Shown: one piece after another, positions 1 to 7,742 of the stretch
How the letters are laid out: each line of letters opens with the position of its first letter
How positions within the stretch are numbered: position 1 is the first letter of the stretch
The notes under the pieces: model-generated
The model's database searches: none
Told to the model about the DNA's origin: nothing
Seen by the model: only the letters and a program-made list of their open reading frames with translations
From: an uncultured Erythrobacter sp.
GTDB taxonomy: Bacteria; Pseudomonadota; Alphaproteobacteria; Sphingomonadales; Sphingomonadaceae
Direction of reading: 5' to 3'
NCBI RefSeq assembly: GCF_947499705.1
Contig: NZ_CANMPJ010000002.1
Location: forward strand, 612,688 to 676,687
DNA: 64,000 nucleotides
Translations under genes and position numbers: made by a program

Positions 1-414
1 GGACCGCCGCCGGACGAATTGTTCGACAATGCGCGCGACAGCGTGTCGATGGTGATCTCCGACAGCGAGCTAAGCGACCTTTGGGCAGAGTCCGATGATC
101 GTGCGGGCTTCAATCTTGCGATGACCGACCTGATCGATCGGCTTAATCAGCCGCTTGCGACGGCTAAGAAACCTGCCAAGAAAGCTCCAAAGCCCAACCT
201 CAGCCCGTGCTGGATCTGCGGCAAGGGAATGGGCCAGGAATTCACGTCCATCGATGTCTCGCTCGATCCCGAGACAGGGATGAGTCAGGGCGGAAGCGTC
301 CATCTGGCTTGCCTCAACGCTGCGCTGCATCCGAAATATCTGATTCAGGATTGGCAGTTCGACGATGAGATGATCGCACGTATGACCGGCGACATTTTTG
401 GCAAGGACACTTAA
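1..414 (+). CDS. DUF4259-like protein with C-terminal CxxC segment (5' end outside window)
   Basis: The reading frame is open to the left edge of the window, so this is the 3' part of a longer gene; the first possible start inside is a TTG at 19, which I do not believe. The visible N-terminal part contains SDSELSDLWAES followed by a DLIDRL segment, which resembles the C-terminal end of DUF4259 proteins. After an Ala/Lys/Pro-rich linker (AKKPAKKAPKP) comes a short domain with CWICGKG and a later HLACL. This would suit a small zinc-binding or knuckle-like fold, but only three cysteines and one histidine are seen. Its TAA stop overlaps the stop of the convergent galU by 3 nt. The function is unknown; the family assignment is from memory of its pattern and is tentative. 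Confidence 0.6.
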   Translation, partial: GPPPDELFDNARDSVSMVISDSELSDLWAESDDRAGFNLAMTDLIDRLNQPLATAKKPAKKAPKPNLSPCWICGKGMGQEFTSIDVSLDPETGMSQGGSVHLACLNAALHPKYLIQDWQFDDEMIARMTGDIFGKDT

Positions 415-1292
415 CCGAGCAGTCTCTGGACCATGGCGCGAACATCCGCGCCCATGTCTTCGCGTTCCAGTGCCAGTGCCAACGTCGCCTCGACAAAGCC
501 AACCTTGCTGCCGCAATCGTAGCGATTGCCGTCGAACGTGACCGCGTGAAACGGCTGTGTACCGATCATCCGCGCCATCGCGTCGGTCAGCTGAATCTCT
601 CCACCAGCGCCTTTGCCTTGGTTTTCCAAAGTGCGCATGACCTCCGGTTGCAGAATGTAGCGTCCTGAGATGATCTTGTTCGAAGGCGCTTCGGCGACCG
701 GCGGCTTCTCCACCAAGCCAGTCACTTCGGTCAGCGAGCCTTGTTCTGCACCGGGTTGGATCACGCCATAGCTGGACACTTCCTCCATCGGAATTTCGAG
801 CACGCTGATCAGGTTGCCGCCTACTTCATTATAGGCATCGACCATCTGTTTCATGCAGCCAGTCCCGCCTTTCTTGCCGATCATCAGCTCATCGGGGAGG
901 AAGATCGCGAATGGCTCGTCGCCAACGATTGCCCGCGCGCACCAGATCGCGTGACCCAGACCCAGCGGCACTTGCTGGCGAACGGTGATGATATCGCCCG
1001 GCGTAGCCCGGGTCGGATCGAGCACGCTCATATCCTTGCCGCGCTCGCTCATCGTGTCCTCGAGCTCATACGCGACATCGAAATGCTCGACGATCGCAGT
1101 TTTGCCGCGACCAGTGACAAAGATCATCTGTTCGATCCCGGCCTCGCGCGCTTCGTCGACCGCGTACTGGATCAGAGGGCGATCAACGATTGGGAGCAGT
1201 TCCTTCGGGATCGCTTTGGTTGCTGGGAGGAAGCGTGTGCCGAGCCCGGCGACGGGAAAGACGGCTTTTTTGATGGGCTTGTGCGACGTCAT
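411..1292 (-). CDS. galU: UTP--glucose-1-phosphate uridylyltransferase
   Basis: Cytosolic enzyme making UDP-glucose from UTP and glucose 1-phosphate, the glucosyl donor for exopolysaccharide and LPS synthesis. The 293-residue length is normal for bacterial GalU. The nucleotide-binding signature GLGTRFLPATK lies at residues 16-26, followed by KELLPIVDRPLIQYAVDEA; FAIFLPDEL (about 128-136) and TGLVEKP (about 191-197) are further sugar-nucleotidyltransferase motifs, and YDCGSKVGF lies near the C-terminus. It starts with ATG at 1292 and is divergent from murA, with about 120 bp between them. Its stop overlaps that of the preceding convergent gene. The identification is secure. Confidence 0.97.
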   Translation of the reverse strand: MTSHKPIKKAVFPVAGLGTRFLPATKAIPKELLPIVDRPLIQYAVDEAREAGIEQMIFVTGRGKTAIVEHFDVAYELEDTMSERGKDMSVLDPTRATPGDIITVRQQVPLGLGHAIWCARAIVGDEPFAIFLPDELMIGKKGGTGCMKQMVDAYNEVGGNLISVLEIPMEEVSSYGVIQPGAEQGSLTEVTGLVEKPPVAEAPSNKIISGRYILQPEVMRTLENQGKGAGGEIQLTDAMARMIGTQPFHAVTFDGNRYDCGSKVGFVEATLALALEREDMGADVRAMVQRLLG

Positions 1293-1411
1293 GAAAGAGG
1301 CTCCCTGATTGCTCGACTGTCGTGCCGTCCGAGCAGCGGTAGGTCAATGTCGAGGATAATGGTCCTCCGCGTCAGTTGCGCGAAAGGCATGATCCGCTAA
1401 GGCGATGCGTC

Positions 1412-2695
1412 ATGGATAAACTGATTATCAAAGGCGGCAATCGCCTGTCGGGTACGATCCCGATTTCCGGGGCCAAGAACGCTGCGTTGACGCTGATCCC
1501 CTGCGCGTTGCTGACGGAAGAACCGCTGACTCTACGCAACTTGCCGCGGCTGGCTGACATCGACGGCTTTCAGCATTTGATGAACCAATTCGGGGTGACT
1601 ACCGCGATCCAAGGGACGCGTCCGGAGGATTTCGGTCGGGTCATGACGATGGAGGCGACACGGATCACGTCGACCGTCGCGCCGTATGATCTGGTTCGCA
1701 AAATGCGCGCCTCGATTCTGGTGCTTGGGCCGATGCTAGGGCGGATGGGAGAGGCTACCGTATCCATGCCTGGCGGCTGCGCGATCGGAAACCGGCCGAT
1801 CGACTTGCACCTCAAGGCGCTCGAAGCCTTTGGCGCCGAGATTGAGATGGCGCAGGGTTACGTAAAAGCCATGCAGCCCGATGGCGGATTGCCCGGCGGC
1901 GATTTCGATTTTCCAGTGGTCTCAGTCGGTGCGACCGAGAACGCCTTGATGGCAGCGGTACTGGCGAATGGCACAAGCCGCTTGTTCAATGCCGCGCGCG
2001 AACCCGAGATTGTCGATCTGTGCAATCTCCTCACCGCGATGGGCGCCGAAATCGAAGGGATCGGCTCTTCCGACCTGACGATCCACGGGGTGAAGCGGCT
2101 CAATGGCGCAACCTACAAGGTTATGGCCGACCGGATTGAAGCCGGCTCCTATGCCTGCGCCGCAGCGATCACCGGTGGCGACGTGCGGCTCGAAGGGGCG
2201 AATGCGCACGACATGGTTTCGACGTTGGCAGCACTGCGCGCAATCGGCCTTCATGTCGAAGAGGATGCCAAAGGTGTGACCGTGAAATCCAACGGAGCAC
2301 TCCAACCCACTGATCTTACCACCGCTCCGTTCCCCGGTCTCGCCACCGATATGCAGGCCCAATTGATGAGCCTGCTGTGCAAGGCCGAGGGCACCAGTGT
2401 TCTGAAAGAAACGATCTTCGAAAATCGCTTCATGCATGTGCCCGAACTGGCACGGATGGGCGCGGATATCGCGACCGAAGGCCGCACTGCGATTGTCAAA
2501 GGCCCGGTTGATCTGACGGGCGCCGAAGTCATGGCGACCGACCTGCGCGCCTCGATGAGTCTGATTATCGCGGCGCTGGCAGCCGAAGGCGAGACCACCG
2601 TTCGCCGGATCTATCACCTCGATCGCGGCTACGAGCGGCTGGAGGAAAAACTCCAACTTGTCGGCGCGAATATCGAGCGAGTTGGCGACGACTGA
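1412..2695 (+). CDS. murA: UDP-N-acetylglucosamine 1-carboxyvinyltransferase
   Basis: First committed step of peptidoglycan synthesis: transfers enolpyruvate from PEP to UDP-GlcNAc in the cytosol. I chose the ATG at 1412 because [14 protein letters not shown] matches the conserved MurA N-terminus; the frame is open 12 codons further up but that stretch is not MurA-like. The length is then 427 residues. Lys22 in SGAKNAAL and the active-site loop [13 protein letters not shown], with the fosfomycin-reactive Cys at 123, are intact. Other family blocks are present, such as [15 protein letters not shown] near the C-terminus. With Cys rather than Asp at 123 the protein should be fosfomycin-sensitive at the target level. 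It is transcribed alone, divergent from galU. Confidence 0.97.
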   Translation: MDKLIIKGGNRLSGTIPISGAKNAALTLIPCALLTEEPLTLRNLPRLADIDGFQHLMNQFGVTTAIQGTRPEDFGRVMTMEATRITSTVAPYDLVRKMRASILVLGPMLGRMGEATVSMPGGCAIGNRPIDLHLKALEAFGAEIEMAQGYVKAMQPDGGLPGGDFDFPVVSVGATENALMAAVLANGTSRLFNAAREPEIVDLCNLLTAMGAEIEGIGSSDLTIHGVKRLNGATYKVMADRIEAGSYACAAAITGGDVRLEGANAHDMVSTLAALRAIGLHVEEDAKGVTVKSNGALQPTDLTTAPFPGLATDMQAQLMSLLCKAEGTSVLKETIFENRFMHVPELARMGADIATEGRTAIVKGPVDLTGAEVMATDLRASMSLIIAALAAEGETTVRRIYHLDRGYERLEEKLQLVGANIERVGDD

Positions 2696-2711
2696 TCGCG
2701 GAATAGGGGGA

Positions 2712-3128
2712 CTAGACTTCGCGGCCCATCGAAATTCTCGCCTCGGTCTGGAAACCCAGTTTTGCATAGAAGGCTTCCACCGCGTCATTTCCAGCACGGA
2801 TCTGCAGATTGACTTTCCCGCAGCCCCGGCGGCGCAACTCTTGAACTGCGTGCTCGACTAGCTGCCGCCCTATTCCCGCGCGCTGCTTGTGCGGGTCAAC
2901 AGCGACAGAATAGAGCCATCCTCGGTGGCCGTCCCACCCCGCCATGATGGTTCCGACGACCGCGTCCTCTCGTTCGATCGCCACCCAGAACAATCCATCT
3001 TTAAGTGAAAGTTTTACCGGGATCGCTGAACCAGCCTGATTGCGCGGTGGATCATTTGGAAACACCTCACGCCACAATCGATCCACGCCGTCAAAGTGTG
3101 CGGGATCATAAGGCTGGATTTCGATCAT
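2712..3128 (-). CDS. YpeA-type GNAT acetyltransferase
   Basis: A 138-residue protein of the Gcn5-related N-acetyltransferase fold, expected to transfer acetyl from acetyl-CoA to an amine. The pyrophosphate-binding loop is recognisable as QRAGIGRQLVEHA, preceded by strand LYSVAVDP, and the C-terminal AFYAKLGF motif is typical. The stretch VVGTIMAGWDGHRGW closely recalls the E. coli YpeA group, whose substrate is not known to me. The start is the ATG at 3128, which overlaps the TGA of the upstream ribbon-helix-helix gene by 4 nt (ATGA); translation is probably coupled. A longer reading from 3152 would run into that gene and is not preferred. Confidence 0.85.
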   Translation of the reverse strand: MIEIQPYDPAHFDGVDRLWREVFPNDPPRNQAGSAIPVKLSLKDGLFWVAIEREDAVVGTIMAGWDGHRGWLYSVAVDPHKQRAGIGRQLVEHAVQELRRRGCGKVNLQIRAGNDAVEAFYAKLGFQTEARISMGREV

Positions 3129-3361
3129 TTCAGGCGCTCGCTGACCAGCCACACCCGAATAGCGCTCGCCAGCCCCGGCGGGGTCTCGGATTTGATCCGC
3201 TCGGCGTCGATACGGGCGACCAATGCGTTGATTGGCACGCCTTCGCCCTCGGCAGCATCGCGCAGCATGTCCCAGAACAGCGGTTCCAGGCTGATCGAAG
3301 TCTTGTGTCCGGCGATCTGGATCGAGCGTTTAACGGGTGGATGATAGAATGATGGCAGCAT
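3125..3361 (-). CDS. Ribbon-helix-helix domain protein (RHH_4-like)
   Basis: Small 78-residue protein starting at MLPSFYHPP; the frame extends 22 codons upstream but with low-quality sequence. After a short leader, KRSIQIAGHKTSISLEPLFWDMLRDAA has the strand-helix pattern of the ribbon-helix-helix family found in alphaproteobacteria, followed by INALVARIDAERI and a second helix. Such proteins are usually DNA-binding dimers or antitoxin-like regulators; no toxin partner is present. The downstream partner is a GNAT protein that overlaps it by 4 nt. A GNAT plus RHH pair can be a TacAT-type toxin-antitoxin module, but here the GNAT is YpeA-like, so I regard that as unlikely. Direct AATTGACA repeats lie about 50-75 nt upstream of its start. 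Confidence 0.75.
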   Translation of the reverse strand: MLPSFYHPPVKRSIQIAGHKTSISLEPLFWDMLRDAAEGEGVPINALVARIDAERIKSETPPGLASAIRVWLVSERLK

Positions 3362-3409
3362 CGCGGTGCCGGATAGCAAACATTGCCGCGCCTGTCCGCT
3401 GCCGCGCGA

Positions 3410-3434
3410 AATTGACAGAATTGACACTATGTCA
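3410..3434. promoter_or_regulatory. Tandem AATTGACA repeats plus short palindrome (candidate operator)
   Basis: AATTGACA occurs twice with one base between (3410-3417 and 3419-3426), and the second copy runs into TGACA-CTA-TGTCA (3422-3434). The cluster lies upstream of the RHH/GNAT pair on the minus strand. Ribbon-helix-helix proteins commonly bind tandem short repeats in their own promoter, so autoregulation is a reasonable inference. No experiment or homologous site is known to me. Confidence 0.35.
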
Positions 3435-3625
3435 CCTTCACTGTTGGAGCGTTAGCCTTTGAAATTGCGATCAAATACGGCCCAAATGCGAAGTTGACAC
3501 TTGTCCAACACGAAACGCGCTGTCGAGGGCGCATTTTAGCCCGCGAACGGTTAAGTCGACGATGTGAAAGAGCCGCGATCATGATACGTGCGCGAGTAGC
3601 TGTAGGAAACTGATCGGAGACGGGC

Positions 3626-4231
3626 GTGGCTGACATCGCCAAAGGCGAAGACGGGACCATGCGCTGCGGCTGGTCCGATGCCACGCCGCAATACCGCCGT
3701 TATCACGATGAAGAATGGGGCTATCCGGTCGGCGATGATCGGCGCCTGTTCGAGAAGATATGCCTTGAAGGTTTCCAATCCGGGCTGAGCTGGCGCACGA
3801 TTCTGGAAAAGCGGGAGAATTTCCGCGCGGCCTTTTGCGACTTCGACTTCCATGCCGTTGCCCGCTTCACCGACGAGGATGTCGCAAAGCTGCTGCACAA
3901 TGCTGGAATCATCCGTCATCGCGGAAAGATCGAAGCGACAATCAACAACGCTCAGCGAGCGATTGAAATGGTCGCGGATGAAGGCTCGCTCGCTCACTTC
4001 TTTTGGCAATTCGAACCGCAAGATCGCCTGTGGGATGGGGTGGATATGCCCGCCTCTACCGAGGCATCGGCAGCCATTTCGAAAGAGTTGAAGAAGCGCG
4101 GCTGGAAGTTTGTCGGGCCGACGACTGCCTACGCTTTCATGCAGGCGATGGGGCTGATCAACGATCATGCGCCGGGATGCGATGCGCGCAACAAAGTGGA
4201 AGCGGCGCGTCAGAAATTCCGCGTGCCTTGA
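3626..4231 (+). CDS. tag: DNA-3-methyladenine glycosylase I
   Basis: Base-excision repair enzyme that removes 3-methyladenine from alkylated DNA. The 201-residue protein carries the Tag signatures: MRCGW with Cys14, YRRYHDEEWG with His27, and the C-terminal pair His181 and Cys185 in DHAPGC, which together form the known zinc site of this family. LEGFQSGLSWRTILEKR is the highly conserved helix-hairpin core. The GTG at 3626 is chosen because GGAGA lies at the right distance; an ATG at 3659, directly before CGW, is the alternative. It is a single gene between divergent and convergent neighbours. Confidence 0.96.
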   Translation: MADIAKGEDGTMRCGWSDATPQYRRYHDEEWGYPVGDDRRLFEKICLEGFQSGLSWRTILEKRENFRAAFCDFDFHAVARFTDEDVAKLLHNAGIIRHRGKIEATINNAQRAIEMVADEGSLAHFFWQFEPQDRLWDGVDMPASTEASAAISKELKKRGWKFVGPTTAYAFMQAMGLINDHAPGCDARNKVEAARQKFRVP

Positions 4232-4256
4232 ACTCAGTCCGCCAAGCGCCTCTGAC

Positions 4257-4469
4257 TTATTTGTAGTGCTCGCGCCGGTCGCCGAACGTGCGGACGCGCT
4301 TGCGCCAGGTGCGATAACTGCTCGGTTTCAAATTACTGCGCATGAGCGTTTTGACTTCGCTGTCGGACAGTCCGAATTGCGCGTTGATATCTGCGAAACT
4401 GACATGATCGCTCAGCGCCATTTCGATGATGGCGCTGATATCGGCTTCGCTGAGTTCGGGACCGGGCAT
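4257..4469 (-). CDS. DUF2805 / TIGR03643 family protein
   Basis: A 70-residue protein with the family pattern of this short uncharacterised group: an N-terminal ISAIIEMALSDHVSF, then INAQFGLSDSEVKTLMR and the basic SYRTWRKRVR segment. It reads like a small helix-turn-helix, with an acidic first helix and a basic recognition-like tail, so nucleic-acid binding is possible but unproven. It is convergent with tag, with about 25 bp between the stops. There is no operon partner on the same strand within 40 bp downstream. Confidence 0.8.
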   Translation of the reverse strand: MPGPELSEADISAIIEMALSDHVSFADINAQFGLSDSEVKTLMRSNLKPSSYRTWRKRVRTFGDRREHYK

Positions 4470-4512
4470 TGCGCAGCCGATCTAGGGTGACCGGTGCCGA
4501 ATACCAAGCCGG

Positions 4513-5193
4513 TCAGGCAGCCCGAGCCTTTGCCAATGCTCCACCCAGCCGGTCGGCCAGAGGTGTATCGAATGGCTGCGAGCGCATGGCCATGGTCGCC
4601 AGCTCCTGAATTTCCAGTGGATGCTGGAATTGCATGCCGAAGGTCGTGTCTTCCTGCCAACGGACCTGACCAAGTCGCTGGGGCAGGCCAAGCGCTTCGA
4701 AGCTGACCAGCCGCTGTTCGGGATGCGCGGCGTCGCTTTCGAACTTCGCACCTTCGCGCGAAATGTCGATCAGCTTCACCCGTGTGATTGCCCGTCCGTC
4801 GGTGATGCGGGCTTCGGCGGTGATATCCAGCCGGATCGGGCGATTTTCGAACGGGCTTTCTTCGTGCAGAAATTCGTCGAGCGAGATCTCGCTGCCGAAA
4901 CGATAGCCTGCCTGACGTTTGCCAGCCCAGACCCGCTCCAGCGGATAGGTAAGCCCGTTGGTCAATTGTAGGATGATGCGCGGTTCGGACGGGGCTTCGT
5001 GCAGGAAGCTGAGGCCAATACCGAGCTCCGACAGATCGCGGATCAGGCACACATATTCGCCGGTCTGACACACCACTTTCGCGATGCGCAGCATTGCTGA
5101 CTTATGGGCTGACTTACCTACTGCGGCGCGATGTTCGTCGCTCGCTACATCGCCGATTGTCGGCCCCGAAGTTACTGATACCATCTCGGCCAT
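4513..5193 (-). CDS. PilZ-domain protein
   Basis: Likely cyclic-di-GMP-related protein of about 226 residues. The first half carries AMLRIAKVVCQTGEYVCLIRDLSELGIGLSF, the beta-strand and D/N-x-SxxG layout of PilZ; the second half repeats the theme with RPIRLDITAEARI and LIDISREGAKF, so two PilZ-like barrels are probable. The canonical RxxxR ligand motif is not obvious in the first copy, so c-di-GMP binding is uncertain. The ATG at 5193 has AAGGCG just upstream; a GTG at 5217 with its own AAGGTGG is an alternative. It is monocistronic as far as seen. Confidence 0.8.
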   Translation of the reverse strand: MAEMVSVTSGPTIGDVASDEHRAAVGKSAHKSAMLRIAKVVCQTGEYVCLIRDLSELGIGLSFLHEAPSEPRIILQLTNGLTYPLERVWAGKRQAGYRFGSEISLDEFLHEESPFENRPIRLDITAEARITDGRAITRVKLIDISREGAKFESDAAHPEQRLVSFEALGLPQRLGQVRWQEDTTFGMQFQHPLEIQELATMAMRSQPFDTPLADRLGGALAKARAA

Positions 5194-5327
5194 AATGCGC
5201 CTTAGCCCCTCACTCACCCCACCTTTGGATAATGGAAGCTAACCTAGTGTGGTTAACGAATTACCAAAGTGCGGGAAGATTCCGCTGTTAGGCACGGTAT
5301 TTCAGACGGATAGCGGCCCGGCTGGCA

Positions 5328-6050
5328 TCAATACATGTGCTGGCCGCCATTAATGCTCATGGTCGATCCGGTCATGAACGCGCCGTTTTCGGAGGTGAAG
5401 AAGGCAACGCCGCGCGCGATTTCCTCTGCCTGACCCAAGCGGCCGACGGGGATTTTGGCGACGATCTTCTCCAGTACCGGCTCCGGCACAGCGGCGACCA
5501 TGTCGGTGTCGATATAGCCTGGCGCAATGGCGTTGACGGTGACGCCAGCCTTCGCGCCTTCCTGCGCTAACGCCTTGGTAAAGCCGTGAATGCCCGACTT
5601 CGCGGCGGCGTAATTGACCTGGCCATATTGCCCGGCCTGTCCGTTGATCGAGCCGATATTGACGATCCGGCCCCATTTGCGTGTCCGCATGCCGGGGAAG
5701 GTCGCTTTCGCCATGTTGAAGCACCCGCCCAGATTGACGCGCATGACATCGTGCCAATCGTCATAACTCATCTTGTGCAGCGTACCGTCGCGCGTGATCC
5801 CGGCATTGTTGATGACGATATCGACGGGGCCGTATTCAGCCTCAACCTTGGCGCACCCTTCAAGGCACGCTTCGTGATCGCCAACATCCCATTTGTGTGA
5901 TGCAATGCCGGTTTCTTCCGAGAACGCCTTGGCCGCGTCATCATTGCCACCGTAATTGGCAATCACTGTATGACCTTGCCGCTGGAGCCGGTTGCAGATC
6001 GCGGCTCCGATTCCGCGCGTTCCTCCGGTGACAATCGCTACTCGGCCCAT
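5328..6050 (-). CDS. phaB: Acetoacetyl-CoA reductase (PhaB type)
   Basis: NADPH-dependent short-chain dehydrogenase that reduces acetoacetyl-CoA to (R)-3-hydroxybutyryl-CoA for polyhydroxyalkanoate synthesis. The 240-residue length and overall layout fit PhaB: TGGTRGIG at residues 8-15, NNAG at 81-84, then catalytic Ser134, Tyr147 and Lys151 in a YAAAK context. GRIVNIGSINGQAGQYGQ and the C-terminal SINGGQHMY are the typical PhaB blocks that separate it from FabG. The thiolase at 30.4 kb and the depolymerase at 32.8 kb complete a partial PHA set; no polymerase gene is in the window. An intrinsic terminator separates it from the upstream gene on the same strand, so it should have its own promoter. 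Confidence 0.93.
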   Translation of the reverse strand: MGRVAIVTGGTRGIGAAICNRLQRQGHTVIANYGGNDDAAKAFSEETGIASHKWDVGDHEACLEGCAKVEAEYGPVDIVINNAGITRDGTLHKMSYDDWHDVMRVNLGGCFNMAKATFPGMRTRKWGRIVNIGSINGQAGQYGQVNYAAAKSGIHGFTKALAQEGAKAGVTVNAIAPGYIDTDMVAAVPEPVLEKIVAKIPVGRLGQAEEIARGVAFFTSENGAFMTGSTMSINGGQHMY

Positions 6051-6109
6051 CGTGGTTCTCCTGTGGGATGCTGAGCCTTGTATCTAGCCGTGCCGTAACG
6101 TCGGGCAAC

Positions 6110-6131
6110 AAAAAACCCCGCCGGAGCGAGG
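6110..6131 (-). terminator. Intrinsic terminator after the 6.2-6.9 kb gene
   Basis: Read on the minus strand, CCTCGC-TCCG-GCGGGG forms a six-pair stem with one G-T wobble, followed directly by six T. It lies between the unknown envelope gene and phaB and should insulate them. Confidence 0.75.
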
Positions 6132-6168
6132 TCTTGCATACGAATTAATGCGGTCAGCGGACCGCCAA

Positions 6169-6921
6169 TCAGAAGCGAATCTGCGTCCCGACATAGACAG
6201 CCTGACTGTCCTGCACCGAATTGGTCAGCGGATCGAGGCGGTCGCGCTCTTGCGAAAGGCGCACACCGGCGGTCACGTCGAGATTCGGCGAAAGGCTGAA
6301 TGAGCCGCCAACATCGACGGTCTGTGCACCGAGCGAATCGAGTGTGTTTTCCGAACGACCGGCAATCTGCTCGTCTTCAAGCGCGATGCGCGGCTGCAAC
6401 CGGCTTGGCTTGTCTTCGCGAGTCGGACGCGCGGGTTCGAACTCGGTCAGATCAGGCACACTCAGATCGCGAACCGTGTCCGGAAGGACAACGGGACGAG
6501 CAAAGCTCTGATACCCTCGCGCAGTACCGAGATTGTAGCGGCTTGGCTGCAAGGCTGCGATATTTTCGCTGGCGCTCGGGACAGCTTCGATCGCGGAACG
6601 GACCGAAATCGCCTGGGCGGTTTCGCTGTCGATCCGGACGGCAACAGTCACTGTGCGCTCACCCTGGATCGGCTGTGATCCTGCGGGAGTGAAGCGAATT
6701 CCCTTTTCACGGGCCTTGCCGGCGATACGCGCGGCCAGCTCGGGATCGACCGAAGCGGGCGTGAAGAAATCCAGCGCGGCTGTTTCAATTTTCTCGGCGC
6801 CATCGCCAAGGGAAACAACCGCAAGGCCGGTCGATGGAAGCACAAGAGCAAGCGCACCGGCAGCCGCAATCAGCGGCAGCTTGCGCTGCTTCATCGCTGT
6901 CTTGGCGTCCATACGTGCCAT
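6169..6921 (-). CDS. Exported protein of unknown function, possible outer-membrane C-terminal part
   Basis: A 250-residue protein I do not recognise. Residues 14-38 are a hydrophobic signal or anchor segment after a basic start (KQRKLPLIAAAGALALVLP). The middle is Pro/Glu/Arg-rich and contains no known motif. The last 60 residues alternate polar and hydrophobic residues (GSFSLSPNLDVTAGVRLSQE) and end in YVGTQIRF, a final aromatic after a beta strand as in outer-membrane barrel proteins. One guess is a periplasm-spanning protein with an incomplete barrel. ATG at 6921 is used; in-frame ATGs at codons 4 and 10 are alternatives. It is followed by its own terminator. Confidence 0.6.
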   Translation of the reverse strand: MARMDAKTAMKQRKLPLIAAAGALALVLPSTGLAVVSLGDGAEKIETAALDFFTPASVDPELAARIAGKAREKGIRFTPAGSQPIQGERTVTVAVRIDSETAQAISVRSAIEAVPSASENIAALQPSRYNLGTARGYQSFARPVVLPDTVRDLSVPDLTEFEPARPTREDKPSRLQPRIALEDEQIAGRSENTLDSLGAQTVDVGGSFSLSPNLDVTAGVRLSQERDRLDPLTNSVQDSQAVYVGTQIRF

Positions 6922-7264
6922 CGTGGTCTAGCTTCCCCTGTCTGGGCGGTTTTTACGTTACGGCAAAAGCAACTTTCGCCTGAACCTACCCTGAGTCGTT
7001 CCCAATATCACAAAATTATAGATTCGTGACGAACTTCTTCGCAATCATTTCTGTCAGGACCGGCGCGAGTCCTGCCCGACCTGTTGCTCTGGGCACACAG
7101 AAGCCGGCGTTGGCTAACCCGATTTCGCCCCAATTCAGCGTTCTGAAAGGCACGGATGCGCAGTTCGCAGGTATGAATTTCCCCGGCTTGAACCGGTTTC
7201 GGCGCTTGCCGCCACGTCCGCTGCCATTATAGAGCCAAGCGTACTGACAAAGGAATACGCCTCC
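6922..7264. other. Divergent intergenic region, no gene seen
   Basis: About 340 bp between the leftward envelope gene and the rightward DUF3576-leuS gene set. A short frame at 7026-7232 opens with GTG but has no ribosome site and no protein-like composition. The left part (around 7000-7025) is AT-richer and probably contains the promoters. I see no strong hairpin or repeat. Confidence 0.5.
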
Positions 7265-7717
7265 GTGACACGCGCAATCTCAACCTACACCCGCTCGACC
7301 AAGCTGCTCCTGGCTGCCGCTGCGCTGGTTCCGCTTGCCGCATGTGGAGGCAATGATCGCCCGACGACTGAGCTACAAGCGGCTCAGGTCAACGCCATCG
7401 GCGTCAACGCATTCCTGTGGCGCGCTTCGCTTGAAACAGTGAGTTTTGCGCCGCTGCTGCAGGCCGACAGCGCAGGCGGCGTGATCGTGACCGATTGGTA
7501 CGCGAACCCGTCAAATCCCGAAGAGCGCGTGAAGCTGACCATCACGATCCTCGACCAGGACTTGCGGGCCGATGCGCTCCGTGTTGCGGCGATCCGTCAG
7601 GTGGCACAGGCAGGCAATTGGGTGGACGCGCCGGTTCAGGCAGCCACCGTGCAGAAACTCGAAGACATTATCCTCACCAAGGCACGCGATCTGCGTCGCA
7701 AAGCTGTAGCCGGATAA
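7265..7717 (+). CDS. DUF3576 lipoprotein
   Basis: A 150-residue lipoprotein: a hydrophobic signal segment followed by lipobox LVPLAAC, then a globular domain containing [18 protein letters not shown] and a [23 protein letters not shown] helix, which match the alphaproteobacterial DUF3576 family. The start is a GTG at 7265 with AAGGA about 12 nt upstream. It precedes leuS by 25 bp and is transcribed with leuS-lptE-holA. Since lptE is an LPS-assembly lipoprotein, a role in outer-membrane maintenance is plausible, but the family is uncharacterised. Confidence 0.88.
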   Translation: MTRAISTYTRSTKLLLAAAALVPLAACGGNDRPTTELQAAQVNAIGVNAFLWRASLETVSFAPLLQADSAGGVIVTDWYANPSNPEERVKLTITILDQDLRADALRVAAIRQVAQAGNWVDAPVQAATVQKLEDIILTKARDLRRKAVAG

Positions 7718-7742
7718 TCCTTTTCGCGTTAGCGAGCTTTCC

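Noticed and set aside
3125..3361. Toxin-antitoxin module call for the RHH/GNAT pair
   Set aside because: The GNAT is YpeA-like rather than of the tRNA-acetylating toxin type, so I kept it only as a low-interest finding.
7026..7232. Short GTG-started frame in the 6.9-7.3 kb gap
   Set aside because: No ribosome site, low-complexity C-terminus, no likeness to known proteins; most likely promoter region.
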